DNA of 64,000 bases from Chitinophagaceae bacterium (GCA_016722465.1 JADKJC010000013.1:310001-374000); one strand, 5' to 3'; positions 28,378 through 39,008 are shown, counted from the stretch's first letter. The notes: generated by a model not told the origin, from the sequence alone. Program-made: numbers and translations.

Positions 28378-30246
28378 ATGCAAAAGAAAATATTCAGTAC
28401 GCTCTTCCTTTTATCTGTTTCGCTGTTTGTGATAGCGCAGCAAAGTGCTTACAAGTGTTATCCTGCCAACTGGTGGGCAGGCATGAAGTGGAATAAAGTG
28501 CAGTTAATGCTGCATGCCGACAGTGGCTTTATCTTTCCTGATAAATATTCACTCAGTATTAATTTCCCCGGTATAAAGGTTGAGAAAATAAACAGGGTAG
28601 AAAATAAGCGGTACCTGTTTGTAGATATTTCAATTGCGGCCAATACCAAACCTGGTATAGCTTATATCAATGTCAATACCATTGTAAAAGGCAAGGGGTT
28701 TAAAATTCCATTTGAAATAAAGCAAAGAAGAAAAGGCAATGGAAGGGAATTTGCACAAGGTGTTACCGCCAAAGATTTCATCTATCTCATTTTACCAGAC
28801 CGCTTCAGCAACGGAGATCCATCCAACGACCGCATACCCGGTATGAGGGATCAAACCCTTAACAGGGATACGGTGTTCAATCGTCATGGTGGTGATATCA
28901 AAGGCGTTGAAGATCATTTGGATTATATACAGGACCTGGGTGTAACCACTTTGTGGCTGAACCCGGTTATAGAAAACGACCGTCCTGAAAGAACAGAACA
29001 TGGCTATGCTTTTACCGATCATTACACGATTGACAGAAGGCTGGGTGGCGAAAAAGCTTACCAGTCACTGATTGACGCAACGCACAAGAAGGGTATGAAA
29101 ATGATACAGGATGCTGTATACAACCATGTTGATTCAAACCATATCACCATTCTGGATATGCCCATGGAAGATTGGGTGCATAACTGGAACAGCTATACCA
29201 ATACCACCTATAAAGACCAGGTGGCATTTGACCCTTATGCAAGTGTTATTGATAAAAAGAAACTGGTGGATGGCTGGTTTACTAAACAAATGCCAGACCT
29301 GAACCAGCACAATCCTTATGTTGCCAATTATTTAATTCAACATGCTATTTGGACTGTGGAAGAATTTGGTATTGATGGATGGCGTATAGATACCTATGCC
29401 TACAATGATCTTGGTTTTATGAACCGCTGTAATAAAGCGCTGACAGATGAATATCCAAAGCTCACCTTATTTGGTGAAACCTGGTTTCATGGAGTGCCTA
29501 ACCAGGCTTATATGGTGGAGAACAACATAAACATTCCCTTTAAAAGCAATTTGCAGGGTGCTACCGATTTTCAAACACTTTGGGGAATTCAGGAAGCCAT
29601 GACACATGATTTTGGCTGGACAGACGGTGTAAATAAACTCTACACCAATTTGAGCTATGATTTTTTATACAAAGATCCAACAAGGAATGTATTGTTCCTT
29701 GACAACCACGATGTGTCAAGATTTTTCTCTGTGATAGGAGAGAATGTAGATAAATACAAATCATCCTTGAGCTGGTTACTTACCTGCAGAGGCATTCCAC
29801 AATTGTATTATACATCCGAATTTGCAACAACCGGTAACACTTCCCCTAACGATGGTTATGTAAGACTGGATTTTCCGGGAGGCTGGGCGAGTGATAAAAT
29901 AAATAAGTTTGAAGCCAGCGGCAGAACGGACAAGGACAAATCGATATTTGATCATATAAAAGCATTGGCAAATTTCAGGAAAACTTCCTCCGCATTAACC
30001 ACCGGTAAAATGATGCAGTTTGTTCCGGTTGACGGTATATATGTATATTTTAGGTACGATGCAAAACAAACGGTGATGGTGGTAATGAATACTGCTAAAA
30101 CAGAAAAGTCAATTTCAATCGGTGATTATTCAGAAATGACAAACGGCTTCAACCGGTTCTTAAATATCAGCAACGGGGAAAAAGGGGCGCTGAAAGATTT
30201 TAAGCTGGGTAGTTATCAAACAGTAGTGCTGGAACTTTTAAAATAA
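28378..30246 (+). CDS. Exported GH13 alpha-amylase / neopullulanase-like enzyme
   Basis: A 622-residue glycoside hydrolase family 13 enzyme like SusA/cyclomaltodextrinase. A signal peptide (to about residue 20, VIAQQ) leads into an N-terminal beta-sandwich (about 25-115), then the catalytic barrel from about 130. Catalytic residues are the nucleophile D338 in GWRIDTY, acid/base E367 in FGETW, and D445 in LDNHDVSR; the first conserved region is DAVYNH (245-250). The final about 80 residues form the C-terminal beta domain. It should hydrolyse alpha-1,4 (and perhaps alpha-1,6) bonds of starch-like glucans in the periplasm. A GTG start three bases upstream is possible but the ATG is preferred. 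It is in operon with the preceding MFS gene. Confidence 0.93.
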   Translation: MQKKIFSTLFLLSVSLFVIAQQSAYKCYPANWWAGMKWNKVQLMLHADSGFIFPDKYSLSINFPGIKVEKINRVENKRYLFVDISIAANTKPGIAYINVNTIVKGKGFKIPFEIKQRRKGNGREFAQGVTAKDFIYLILPDRFSNGDPSNDRIPGMRDQTLNRDTVFNRHGGDIKGVEDHLDYIQDLGVTTLWLNPVIENDRPERTEHGYAFTDHYTIDRRLGGEKAYQSLIDATHKKGMKMIQDAVYNHVDSNHITILDMPMEDWVHNWNSYTNTTYKDQVAFDPYASVIDKKKLVDGWFTKQMPDLNQHNPYVANYLIQHAIWTVEEFGIDGWRIDTYAYNDLGFMNRCNKALTDEYPKLTLFGETWFHGVPNQAYMVENNINIPFKSNLQGATDFQTLWGIQEAMTHDFGWTDGVNKLYTNLSYDFLYKDPTRNVLFLDNHDVSRFFSVIGENVDKYKSSLSWLLTCRGIPQLYYTSEFATTGNTSPNDGYVRLDFPGGWASDKINKFEASGRTDKDKSIFDHIKALANFRKTSSALTTGKMMQFVPVDGIYVYFRYDAKQTVMVVMNTAKTEKSISIGDYSEMTNGFNRFLNISNGEKGALKDFKLGSYQTVVLELLK

Positions 30247-30272
30247 TTGTAACTTCCGGCAAACGATCGGCC

Positions 30273-31093
30273 ATGTTCAATAACATCATTCAGTATTTTC
30301 AAACGCTGGAACAGCATCCGTTCCAGCGATTTGCTTTTTTGGTCGGCGGCCTGCTTTTTTTCTGGATCATTGAAGGAGCAATACCGCTGCTGCCCATGCA
30401 GTATAAAAAAAGTAAGATTAAACATGCCGGCGTCAATTTTGCCTTTACCGTAATTCACCTTCTCATCCATACCTTTCTTGCCGTTGTCATTATAATACTA
30501 AGCGACTGGTGTCTGCATCACCAGTTTGGCCTGGTGTACTGGCTGCATGCAGGTGTTGGGCTAATCATTATTGTTAGCTTTTTAGTGCTTGATTTTTTTG
30601 GAGGCTGGCTGGTGCATATTACAGAACATAAAGTGCCGCTGCTTTGGCGCTTTCACGTGATCCATCATGCAGACAATAACGTGGATGTAACTACCGGTTT
30701 GCGGCATCATCCTGTTGAAAGTGTAGTAAGAGGGGTTTTCTTTTTATGGGCATACTTGTAAGCGGAGCTCCCATGTATGCAGTGATGATTTTTCAAACTA
30801 TCCTTGTTTTTTCTACGGCATTCACACATGCCAATATCAGTTTACCCAAGTGGTTGGATGCAGCGGTTAGCTACATATTGGTTTCACCCAATATGCACAA
30901 AGTCCATCATCACTGGCAACAACCTTATACAGATAGTAACTACGGGGCTGTATTGTCAATCTGGGACAGGATACTGGGTACGTTTAAGAAACTGTCTCCA
31001 TCTTCTATCCGTTATGGATTAGACAGGTATTATCCCAATGAAAAGGACGAAGATTTTGTACAGTTGATGAAAAGTCCTTTTAAAAAAGAATGA
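30273..31093 (+). CDS. Fatty acid hydroxylase / sterol desaturase family membrane enzyme, frameshifted
   Basis: About 273 residues after rejoining. It is an integral-membrane di-iron enzyme with the family histidine clusters: HITEH, HVIHH and RHHP in the first frame, and HKVHHHW in the second. Such enzymes hydroxylate or desaturate lipid or carotenoid substrates using oxygen. The first frame runs to WAYL then stop; the second picks up at GILVSGAPMYAV. The break is the T run of five at 30741-30745, where six would join the frames. The gene starts 26 bases after the amylase stop, but a functional link to glucan metabolism is not obvious. Confidence 0.86.
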
Positions 31094-31110
31094 AAGGAAG
31101 GGAGATCGTT

Positions 31111-31869
31111 TTACAACAGTGTTCTCCATATAAACTGGTTGCGCCAGTTTCTTGAATTTTCATCATCATCACTGCTCCATTCCTTTGCCCTTTCGGTAAT
31201 GAGCGTTCTTAGTGCAGAACGGTTGCTGAATTTTTTTGAAGCAATTGGTTTTATATCTTCTTCCTTAATCCCATTTAATATTACTTTGGTTGCAATAAAG
31301 GAAGTATACAGCCTGGGAATGGTGAGTCCCAGTATCATTCCTGGTAAGCCGCTGATAGTGCAGGGGCCTCCGGGTATCAGCATCTCTTCAGAATAAAAGG
31401 CAAATACATATACGCTATCCATGATAATGCCAATTGCTTTCCGGCAGTTGAAACCAGCTATTACCCTGCTTTCGTTGGTAAGCCTCCAGTTTATTTTAGG
31501 GATGCTGTCTTCTACCAGAATCTCGGAACCAAATACGGCTTTCTGCTGAACTATTTTATCTGCTGTAAAATCAAAATAGTAAACATTCAGTTCATCATCC
31601 CTTCTTAAAAACTCAGGCACTTTCGGGCCATCAGCCCAACGGTCGAATTTGTAAATGCTTTTATTGTTGCTGAAAGTAAACTGGAAATAACCGGTTTTAA
31701 ATTGCGGCATACTTTCCTTCAGCAGCTCAGTCCAGGAATTATTGCCAATGGTTTTCTTTACATTGGTTTTTACTTCAAATTCAATTATGGCTTGGTCAAT
31801 AAAAACTTGTGCATTGTTATTTATGCTGATTGCAGCAATCAATAAAAAACTTATAATTATTTTTTTCAT
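31111..31869 (-). CDS. GLPGLI family protein
   Basis: An exported protein of about 252 residues from the ATG at 31869 (MKKIIISFLLI), which gives a clean signal peptide ending NNNAQ. An upstream ATG would add nine charged residues before it. The name-giving motif appears as SGLPGMILGL in the C-terminal half, preceded by GPCTI, and FNCRKAIG lies before it. The family is found in Bacteroidota, commonly beside outer-membrane beta-barrel/TonB-plug genes, but its role is not known. Here it is downstream of just such a gene, 64 bases after its stop, on the same strand. Confidence 0.9.
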   Translation of the reverse strand: MKKIIISFLLIAAISINNNAQVFIDQAIIEFEVKTNVKKTIGNNSWTELLKESMPQFKTGYFQFTFSNNKSIYKFDRWADGPKVPEFLRRDDELNVYYFDFTADKIVQQKAVFGSEILVEDSIPKINWRLTNESRVIAGFNCRKAIGIIMDSVYVFAFYSEEMLIPGGPCTISGLPGMILGLTIPRLYTSFIATKVILNGIKEEDIKPIASKKFSNRSALRTLITERAKEWSSDDDENSRNWRNQFIWRTLL

Positions 31870-31933
31870 TTTGATCTCTTTATTTTTTATCACCAAAAAA
31901 TATTCTTTCTAAACGTTTCAGCAGGCAGCACTT

Positions 31934-34728
31934 TTAGGGGCCAGGTGTTTTTGTTTCAGGTTTACTTCCGCTGTTTTTAAAATCCCATGCAAAGCCAAGC
32001 ATAAAGTAACGTTTAAGGCGCTGGTTGGTGGTTTCGTTTGTAGTGTTGCCATAATAACTCCTGTCAACTCCAATGTTTTGATTTAAAATATCTCTTACCA
32101 GCACGTAAGCCGTAAATTCATTATCCTTGAATGTTTTTTGCAGCCGTGCATTCCAGATATGATTGGTTAGATTAAATTGAATATTTTCTGTTTTCTGTCT
32201 TGCAAAAAGTTATAATCTGTGGATAATGACCATACTTTTTTATAGTATACAGTGGCATTTGCATACACTGCATTGGTAAAGTAAGTATTGATGTTGCTAT
32301 TCTGTGTGGTTTTATTACGGTTAAAGCCAAAATCATTGCTTAGCGACAGGTCGTATTTCTTTTCCTTTGATTTATTGAACCCAATGTTAACTCCACTATT
32401 CAATGTTTTTGAAAAGCTGGTTTGCCCGTTAATAACATCTGCAAACCTTGAGTAATTCACATTCGGGTAGATGAACATATTCATGTTCAGTTTCTTCAGT
32501 TTGAAATTAACACCACCCCAGAAATTCATCGAAATATTACCATTGGTGTTTACAGGTTGTGTTATGGTTTTACCATCTGCGGTATTAATGGTATAACTCT
32601 GTGTAATGGAATTTACGGTACTCCTGATGTTAAAAGACTGGTACATCCAAAGGTCTTTTACAAAGTCGTACGACTGGTGAGAAATATTAAATGAATTTGT
32701 AAAGGAAGGTTTTAAAAACAGGTTACCCAGGTAAACATTAAAAGCATCATCATTATTTCTTAATGGCTGCAACTGGTTAAGCGTTGGCTGAGTGGTATTG
32801 CCGTTATAAGATAAATTAATGCTGCGGTTGGGCTTATAGGTATAATTAAATGAAGCAGATGGAAATGCATTTACATAATCCCTTTTATAATCTTTGTTTA
32901 ATGTAAGGTCTGTAAAATTAAAGTTGGTAATACCAAAGCCACTGCCAAAACTAAATTTGAGTTTTTTAAAGTTATAACTGATCCTGGCCGATGGTTTATT
33001 AATTGTGATTACCTGGTCAAAATTATTACTCAGCGTATCTACCAGTTCATCATACTTGCCAGAGAAATTTGAGTAATTGTAGGTAATACGGTTATTGGTT
33101 CCTTTCGAATAAGACAGTTCGTATGCAAGTTCTAAAGAAAACTTCTTGCTTAATGGCTCTGTGTAAGATGCCTTGCTCGAAAGTTTTTGTGTTACCTTAT
33201 CCATATCAAACATCTGGTCTTTAATAATGCTTGCCGATGGCAACCCATTGCTGTAAATTTCATTGTCTGATTTAAGGAAAGTATTGCCATTAGATTTGAG
33301 CCTGTTATAATCAACATTTAAAGAGAATGTCCTTCTTGCTTTTTTAAATTTATGACGGAATATGGCGGTGGCCGTAATTGAATTTTTATCCGTTTTCTGG
33401 TTCAGCAGGTTTTCACTGGTGTTTTTTATTGTATTTGTATTACTGGTCGTTTGTGCATTTGTTTCTTCCGTATTTTCTGTATGGTAAAAATTCGCTTTTA
33501 ATGATATTTTAAGGCTGTTGCTGGAATCAAATTTCATATCGTAAGTAAGGCTGTTTTTGAAATTATAACGGTTGATCGCCTGGTTTTTAACATTGTTATC
33601 ATTTAAAATACTATCACCCACGGCTCTTTGTGTAAAAGTGGTTTGCCTGTTATTATACAACTGCCTGTTGAATTTTGGTGAAAAGTTCAGTGTTCTTTTA
33701 TCATCCCATTTATTGGAATAATTTACACCAATATTATTATTGGTGATAAAGCCATTTTCCGTATTTACATAAGGCTCATCATCGCTGCTGCCACCACGCC
33801 ATTGCCACATCATGCCACCTTCTTCATCCATACTCACGCTTACATCATCACGTTCGCTGCCATATTTCTCACTGTCCTGCCAGCTCAATCCATCCTGGCC
33901 TGTATTGCCGTTTAATGAAAAGATGGATAACTTGCGCTTGCCCTTAAATGCATTAAACATCAGGTTGCTGTTGTACCTGTTGTCAATTGCTTTTTGCGGC
34001 CCACCTGCAGCATCGATCTTTCCAAAAAAACCTTTCTTCTTATCATCCTTTAGTTTAAGGTTGATGGTTTTCTGCTTTTGTCCATCATCAATCCCGGTAA
34101 ATTCGGCCTGTTCACTTTTTTTATCAAATACCTGTACTTCTTTTACTGCATCAGCCCTCAGGTTCTTTACTGCCATGCCGGGATCATCGCCAAAAAATTC
34201 TTCACCATCTACCAATACTTTTTGTACCTGTTCACCCATTGCCTTTATTTTTCCATCCTTGTCTACTGTAATACCAGGGAGTTTTTTCAGCAATTCCTCT
34301 ACGTTGGCATTAGGGCCAACTTTAAAACTGTCTGCCGTGTAGGATACGGTATCACCTTTCATCCGGATAGCACCACCGGTTCTGATAATTACTTCCTGTA
34401 ATAATTTGCTCTTCGGAATCATTTTCACCACATTCAGTTGCAGCCCGTCCGCAGAAGTGGTGATATCATCAACAAAATCACCATATATCGGGTGGGTTAC
34501 CATAAATATGTACTTCCCGGCAGGTACATTCTTCAAAACGAAGTCACCGTTTTTGTCAGAACGGATAAATTTCAGCAGGATGGAATCCACCGGTTTTAAA
34601 ATAGCGATTACGGCGTTGGGTATAGATTTAACATTGCTGCTGTCAAATACTTTTCCGGAAATGGTTTGTGCTTTGGCATAACTTACAAGCAACAAGAGGG
34701 GCAAAAGTGTTTTGGCTATACTTTTCAT
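31934..34728 (-). CDS. Outer-membrane beta-barrel protein with CarboxypepD_reg-like domain, frameshifted
   Basis: About 931 residues when rejoined. A signal peptide (to AKAQ, residue 21) leads into a carboxypeptidase-regulatory-like beta domain (TISGKVFDSSNVKSIPNAVI, 22-105), then a TonB-plug-like domain (GDTVSYTADSFKVGPNANVE to VQVFDKKSEQAEFTGIDDG), and a long OMP_b-brl_3-type barrel from about 250 to the end. The first frame stops at 32167, but after the A run of five at 32214-32218 (six expected) another frame continues for about 90 residues (NIQFNLTNHIWNARL to RYFMLGFAWDF), the normal barrel end with aromatic C-terminal strand. It probably imports or exports a substrate with the GLPGLI protein. 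Confidence 0.9.
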
Positions 34729-34871
34729 TATTCAGTTGGTTGGTTAGTTGGGATCTATGAAATATTTCGTAAATAAGCAGAAATATTTCTTTTTACAAAG
34801 AACCGTATGCTTAAATTTACGTTAAAACAAAGTTTGCCTTTTATCATCTTATTCTACAAATAATTACATCA

Positions 34872-36953
34872 ATGGCGATTGCAAAAAAACAAACGGTAAA
34901 AAAATCAACAGAGGAGACTGGGAAAAAGCCTAAAACAACAACACCTGTTGAAAAAGAATTAAATAAACTTACAAATAAAGCTGTTATGGAAAATGAAGGG
35001 GATACAAACATTGCAAAAAAATATGAAGAGGTACACTTCGTAGATACCAGCAGGCCAGTATGGAATTATTCATTGTTAACGGAGGAGGTTATACGAAATT
35101 ACCAGGCTGGCACTTTATACAATGCATACGAATATTTCGGAAGTCATGAAACAGAAGTATTGGGTATCAGGGGCTACTATTTTGCAGTTTGGGCTCCCAA
35201 CGCAACTCAGGTTTCTGTAGTCGGTAATTTTAACGACTGGAAGAAAAATGAATTCCCGCTGTTCGTAAGACTTGATAATTCAGGTATATGGGAGGGCTTT
35301 CTTCCAGATTTTCCCAAAGGCGAGGTATATAAATACCATATCAAAGGATACAAGGGGTTGGAAATGGATAAGGGAGATCCTTATGCAAACTTCTGGGAAA
35401 AGCGGCCTCAAACTGCTTCGATAACCTGGAACCTTGATTATGAATGGAAGGATAAAATGTGGATGGGAAAAAGAAAAGACCACAATGCACTTACTGCACC
35501 CTGGAGTGTGTATGAAGTGCATCTGGCCAGTTGGATGCGGCCTGATAAAAATGACGAAGAGACCTACAATACCTATGAGCAGATAACAGAAAGATTGGTG
35601 CCTTATGTAAAAGAGATGGGATTTACCCATGTGGAACTGATGCCTGTGATGGAACATCCTTTTGATGGAAGTTGGGGCTACCAGGGAACAGGATATTTTG
35701 CACCAACCTCCAGGTTTGGATCACCGCAGGATTTTATGTTGATGGTGGAAGCATTTCACAATGCCGAAGTTGGTGTGATCCTCGACTGGGTACCATCTCA
35801 TTTTCCTTATGATGCACATGGTTTATTCATGTTTGATGGTACTCACACATATGAATATGCAGACATGCGTAAAGGCTATCATCCTGATTGGAACAGCTAT
35901 ATTTTTAACTACAGCAGGGGTGAGGTAAAATCATTCCTGATTAGTGGGGGCCGTTTTTGGTTTGATAAATTTCATATTGATGGGATAAGAGTGGATGCTG
36001 TTAGTTCGATATTAAGACTAGATTACTCAAGGGGGGAAGGGCAATGGGAGCCCAATGAACATGGGGGTAACGGTAACCTGGAGGCCATTACTTTTATTAA
36101 AGATCTGAACGAAACTTTGTACAGGGATTTTCCGGATATTCAAACCATTGCAGAAGAAGCGACCGACTGGCCAAAAGTGAGTCGGCCAACGTTTACAGGT
36201 GGGCTCGGTTTTGGTATGAAGTGGATGATGGGCTGGATGCACGATACATTGGACTATTTTAAATTTGATCCTATTTTCAGGCAACACCACCAGAACAAGT
36301 TTACTTTTAGCATGATGTATTTTTATGACGAAAACTTTATGTTACCACTGAGCCATGATGAGGTAGTACATGGTAAAAGCCCAATGCTGTATAAAATGCC
36401 CGGTGATGAATGGCAGAAATTTGCCAACCTCAGATTGCTTTATACTTACATGTTTACTCATCCCGGCGGAAAACTGCTGTTTATGGGAAATGAATTTGCA
36501 CAAACATCTGAATGGAATTATAAAAGCGAATTGCCTTGGGAATTGCTGCAGTTTGAGCCACATAAAAAAATGCAGGCATGTGTAAAAGCACTAAATCATT
36601 TATACCGGTCAGAACCTGCTCTGCATGAAATGCAATTTGAAATGGGTGGCTTTGAATGGATTGATCTTAACCATAGGGCAGAAGGAGTAATTTGTTACAG
36701 GAGGAAGGGTAAAAATAAAAAAGATGATATTTTAGTTGTATTAAATACAACCCCGGTGGTGAGGCTCGACTGGAAAATTGAAGTGTATGGAAAAACCGTT
36801 TGGGAGGAGATATTCAACAGTGATAACCTTACCTACTACGGTTCTGGCAAAGTATTTAACCCCTCTCCGGAAGTTAAACTATTAGATAAAAAATCAGGGC
36901 TCTATGAAATAAATTGCCATCTTCCTGCGTTATCAGCAGTGATATTCCGGTAA
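34872..36953 (+). CDS. glgB: 1,4-alpha-glucan branching enzyme
   Basis: A 693-residue GH13 branching enzyme that moves alpha-1,4 chains to alpha-1,6 branch points of glycogen. A CBM48 beta domain occupies about 80-190, and the catalytic barrel follows. The nucleophile is D375 in GIRVDAVS, the acid/base E428 in IAEEATDWP, and the third carboxylate is in LSHDEVVHG; the substrate-binding region EHPFDGSWGYQGTGYFAP is intact. The first about 55 residues are lysine/threonine-rich (KKQTVKKSTEE) and unlike typical GlgB; they may be a flexible extension. It is divergent from the outer-membrane gene and about 8 kb from glgAC. It completes the synthesis set; no phosphorylase is in this window. Confidence 0.95.
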   Translation: MAIAKKQTVKKSTEETGKKPKTTTPVEKELNKLTNKAVMENEGDTNIAKKYEEVHFVDTSRPVWNYSLLTEEVIRNYQAGTLYNAYEYFGSHETEVLGIRGYYFAVWAPNATQVSVVGNFNDWKKNEFPLFVRLDNSGIWEGFLPDFPKGEVYKYHIKGYKGLEMDKGDPYANFWEKRPQTASITWNLDYEWKDKMWMGKRKDHNALTAPWSVYEVHLASWMRPDKNDEETYNTYEQITERLVPYVKEMGFTHVELMPVMEHPFDGSWGYQGTGYFAPTSRFGSPQDFMLMVEAFHNAEVGVILDWVPSHFPYDAHGLFMFDGTHTYEYADMRKGYHPDWNSYIFNYSRGEVKSFLISGGRFWFDKFHIDGIRVDAVSSILRLDYSRGEGQWEPNEHGGNGNLEAITFIKDLNETLYRDFPDIQTIAEEATDWPKVSRPTFTGGLGFGMKWMMGWMHDTLDYFKFDPIFRQHHQNKFTFSMMYFYDENFMLPLSHDEVVHGKSPMLYKMPGDEWQKFANLRLLYTYMFTHPGGKLLFMGNEFAQTSEWNYKSELPWELLQFEPHKKMQACVKALNHLYRSEPALHEMQFEMGGFEWIDLNHRAEGVICYRRKGKNKKDDILVVLNTTPVVRLDWKIEVYGKTVWEEIFNSDNLTYYGSGKVFNPSPEVKLLDKKSGLYEINCHLPALSAVIFR

Positions 36954-36995
36954 GTTTTCTAAAAACTGGAATAGTTTTTGCCTAAAATCCGTACC

Positions 36996-38018
36996 ATGAA
37001 ACGTAACCCCCTGATGCTGGCCATTGGCTTAATGGCGTTCAGTCACGCTTTTGCACAAAAAGCAGACAGTTCAGAATTTTATTTTCAAAAAGGAATTGAA
37101 GAAAAAGCTGCAAAACGTTTTCTCCAGGCAGCTGCATATTTAGACACGGCCATTCAGTTTAATTCAAAATACAAAGAGGCATATATTGAAAACGGTTACG
37201 TAAGTCTTGAAATGCACAAAACCGATAAGGCCATCAGTAATTTCAATAAAGTACTTGAGTTGGAACCGTCTAATATAGTATCTTCCAAAGAGTTGATGGA
37301 GCTGTATTATAATTACAGGCAGTTTTCAAAAGCTAAAGAAATGGCCAATAAATGCACCAGCTGTTTAAATTCCGAAAAAATAAAGGCCATGTGCAGTTAT
37401 AATGAGGAAGATTATGACAATGCAGTAAAAGGTTTGACAAATTATCTTTCGAAGAATCCAACAGATGCGGATGCAACCTATACACTTGCAAGGAGTTACC
37501 TGGATATGGAAGATTATAAAAATGCCATTCCTTTTTATAACAAGGCAGTTGTGCTAAATGGTGAAAAGAACATGTGGATGTATGAACTTGGGTTGCTGTA
37601 TTACAGCCAGGAAGATTATAAAAATGCAGTTGTGTTTTTTAATAAAGCTGCAGAAAAAGGGTATCCTCAGAAAAGCGATTTTGTTGAGAACCTTGGTTAT
37701 GCTTACATGTTTTCAGGGCAAACTGACCAGGGAGAAAAGTTACTACTTGGACTGTTGGAAAAGAAACCCAATAACAAAGAGTTACTTAGGGATATGGCAG
37801 AAGCTTTTTATACGGGAAGAATGTATCAAAAATCATTGAATTATTGCCAGAAGTTAATGGAGATGGATGGTAAAGATGGTAAAGCACTTTACCAGGCAGG
37901 ACTTTGTTTTCAAAAGTTGGGAGAAAAGGACAAAGGCCAGGGAATGTGTGATAAAGCGATTGAAATAGATCCTTCTTTAAATGGTCTTCGTCAAAAACAA
38001 ATGACAATGGGTTTATAA
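36996..38018 (+). CDS. Exported TPR-repeat protein
   Basis: About 340 residues from the ATG at 36996. A signal peptide (MKRNPLMLAIGLMAFSHAFAQ) is followed by six or seven tetratricopeptide repeats over the rest of the protein (for example KYKEAYIENGYVSLEMHKTD and KAISNFNKVLELEPSN). TPR arrays mediate protein-protein contacts; partner and role are unknown, and a periplasmic location is inferred. A strong terminator follows. Confidence 0.85.
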   Translation: MKRNPLMLAIGLMAFSHAFAQKADSSEFYFQKGIEEKAAKRFLQAAAYLDTAIQFNSKYKEAYIENGYVSLEMHKTDKAISNFNKVLELEPSNIVSSKELMELYYNYRQFSKAKEMANKCTSCLNSEKIKAMCSYNEEDYDNAVKGLTNYLSKNPTDADATYTLARSYLDMEDYKNAIPFYNKAVVLNGEKNMWMYELGLLYYSQEDYKNAVVFFNKAAEKGYPQKSDFVENLGYAYMFSGQTDQGEKLLLGLLEKKPNNKELLRDMAEAFYTGRMYQKSLNYCQKLMEMDGKDGKALYQAGLCFQKLGEKDKGQGMCDKAIEIDPSLNGLRQKQMTMGL

Positions 38019-38038
38019 TTTATAACCACTACTAATTG

Positions 38039-38071
38039 AAAGCCATGTATTAAAAACGTGGCTTTTTTATT
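38039..38071 (+). terminator. Terminator after the TPR gene
   Basis: AAAGCCATG and CGTGGCTTT pair (one G-T pair) around a TATTAAAAA loop and are followed by a T-rich tract, about 20 bases after the TPR stop codon. It sits between convergent genes, and the opposite strand also has a T-rich end, so it may work both ways. Confidence 0.82.
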
Positions 38072-38081
38072 TTTAAAAGAA

Positions 38082-39008
38082 TCAGGTGATGTTTGTTTTA
38101 TCAATGATGTACATTGGCCTTCCCTTACTCTGCATAAATAATTTACCCAGGTAAAGCCCTATTATTCCAAGTATGATCAATTGCAATCCACCCAGGAAGG
38201 TAACTGTTACAATTAATGAGGCCCAGCCAGATACTACTTTGCCAATGAAATAACTGTAAATGGCATAAGGTATGTATAAAAGTGAAAGCAGTGAAAAAGT
38301 GAAACCAATATAGATAGCAATGTACAAAGGTTTGGTGCTAAAAGAAGTAATACCTTGTAGAGCCAGTAGCATCATTTTTTTGTATGAATATTTGCTTTTG
38401 CCACTGTATCTTTCAGCAGGTTGATATGCAATGGATGTTTGCCTAAAGCCCATCCATTTGACCAACCCTCTTAAAAATATATCATTCTCTTTTATGAGTT
38501 TTAATTGGGTGGTTACTTTTTTATCCATCAACCTAAAGTCGGCACTACCATTTTCAAGTTCAATACTGCTTAGTTTTCCGAGAAGTTTATAAAATAAACT
38601 GGAACTGATCCTTTTAAAAAAAGGCAGCCTTTTTTCATCTTTTCTGATGGTGTAAACCACTTCAAAACCTTCTTCCCATTTGACCAACATAGCAGCAATA
38701 AGGGCTGGCGGATGCTGCATATCTCCATCCAGCGAAATGGCGCAGTCGGCTTGACTATGATCTATCCCGGCTTTTAAAGCTGCCTGGTGTCCATTGTTTT
38801 TTGAAAAAGAAATGTACTTGATATGATCATTTTGCTTGCTGAGCGCTTCAATGGTTGAAAGCGTATTATCTGTGCTGCCATCATCTATAAAAAGAAAATA
38901 ATAATCATAAGGTAGTTTATCAAAAACCTCTTTTATAGCCGTGACAATCGTTTTGATATTTCCTTCCTCATTAAATGCCGGTATTATGACGCAGACTTTT
39001 TTATTCAT
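38082..39008 (-). CDS. Glycosyltransferase family 2, polyisoprenyl-phosphate type
   Basis: A 308-residue GT2 enzyme of the GtrB/DPM1-like kind, which transfers a sugar from a nucleotide donor to a polyprenyl phosphate. The N-terminal GT-A domain has VIIPAFNEEGNI, FIDDGSTDNT and the donor-site LDGDMQHPP; the C-terminal about 80 residues hold two transmembrane helices (IAIYIGFTFSLLSLLYIPYAI and a second near VTFLGGLQLIILGIIGLYLG). It probably flips or loads glycans at the inner membrane. The exact sugar cannot be told. No partner flippase is seen nearby. Confidence 0.9.
   Translation of the reverse strand: MNKKVCVIIPAFNEEGNIKTIVTAIKEVFDKLPYDYYFLFIDDGSTDNTLSTIEALSKQNDHIKYISFSKNNGHQAALKAGIDHSQADCAISLDGDMQHPPALIAAMLVKWEEGFEVVYTIRKDEKRLPFFKRISSSLFYKLLGKLSSIELENGSADFRLMDKKVTTQLKLIKENDIFLRGLVKWMGFRQTSIAYQPAERYSGKSKYSYKKMMLLALQGITSFSTKPLYIAIYIGFTFSLLSLLYIPYAIYSYFIGKVVSGWASLIVTVTFLGGLQLIILGIIGLYLGKLFMQSKGRPMYIIDKTNIT

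Noticed and set aside
33812..34342. 176-codon plus-strand frame within the outer-membrane barrel gene
   Set aside because: Ser/Leu/Pro-rich antisense shadow of a conserved plug region.
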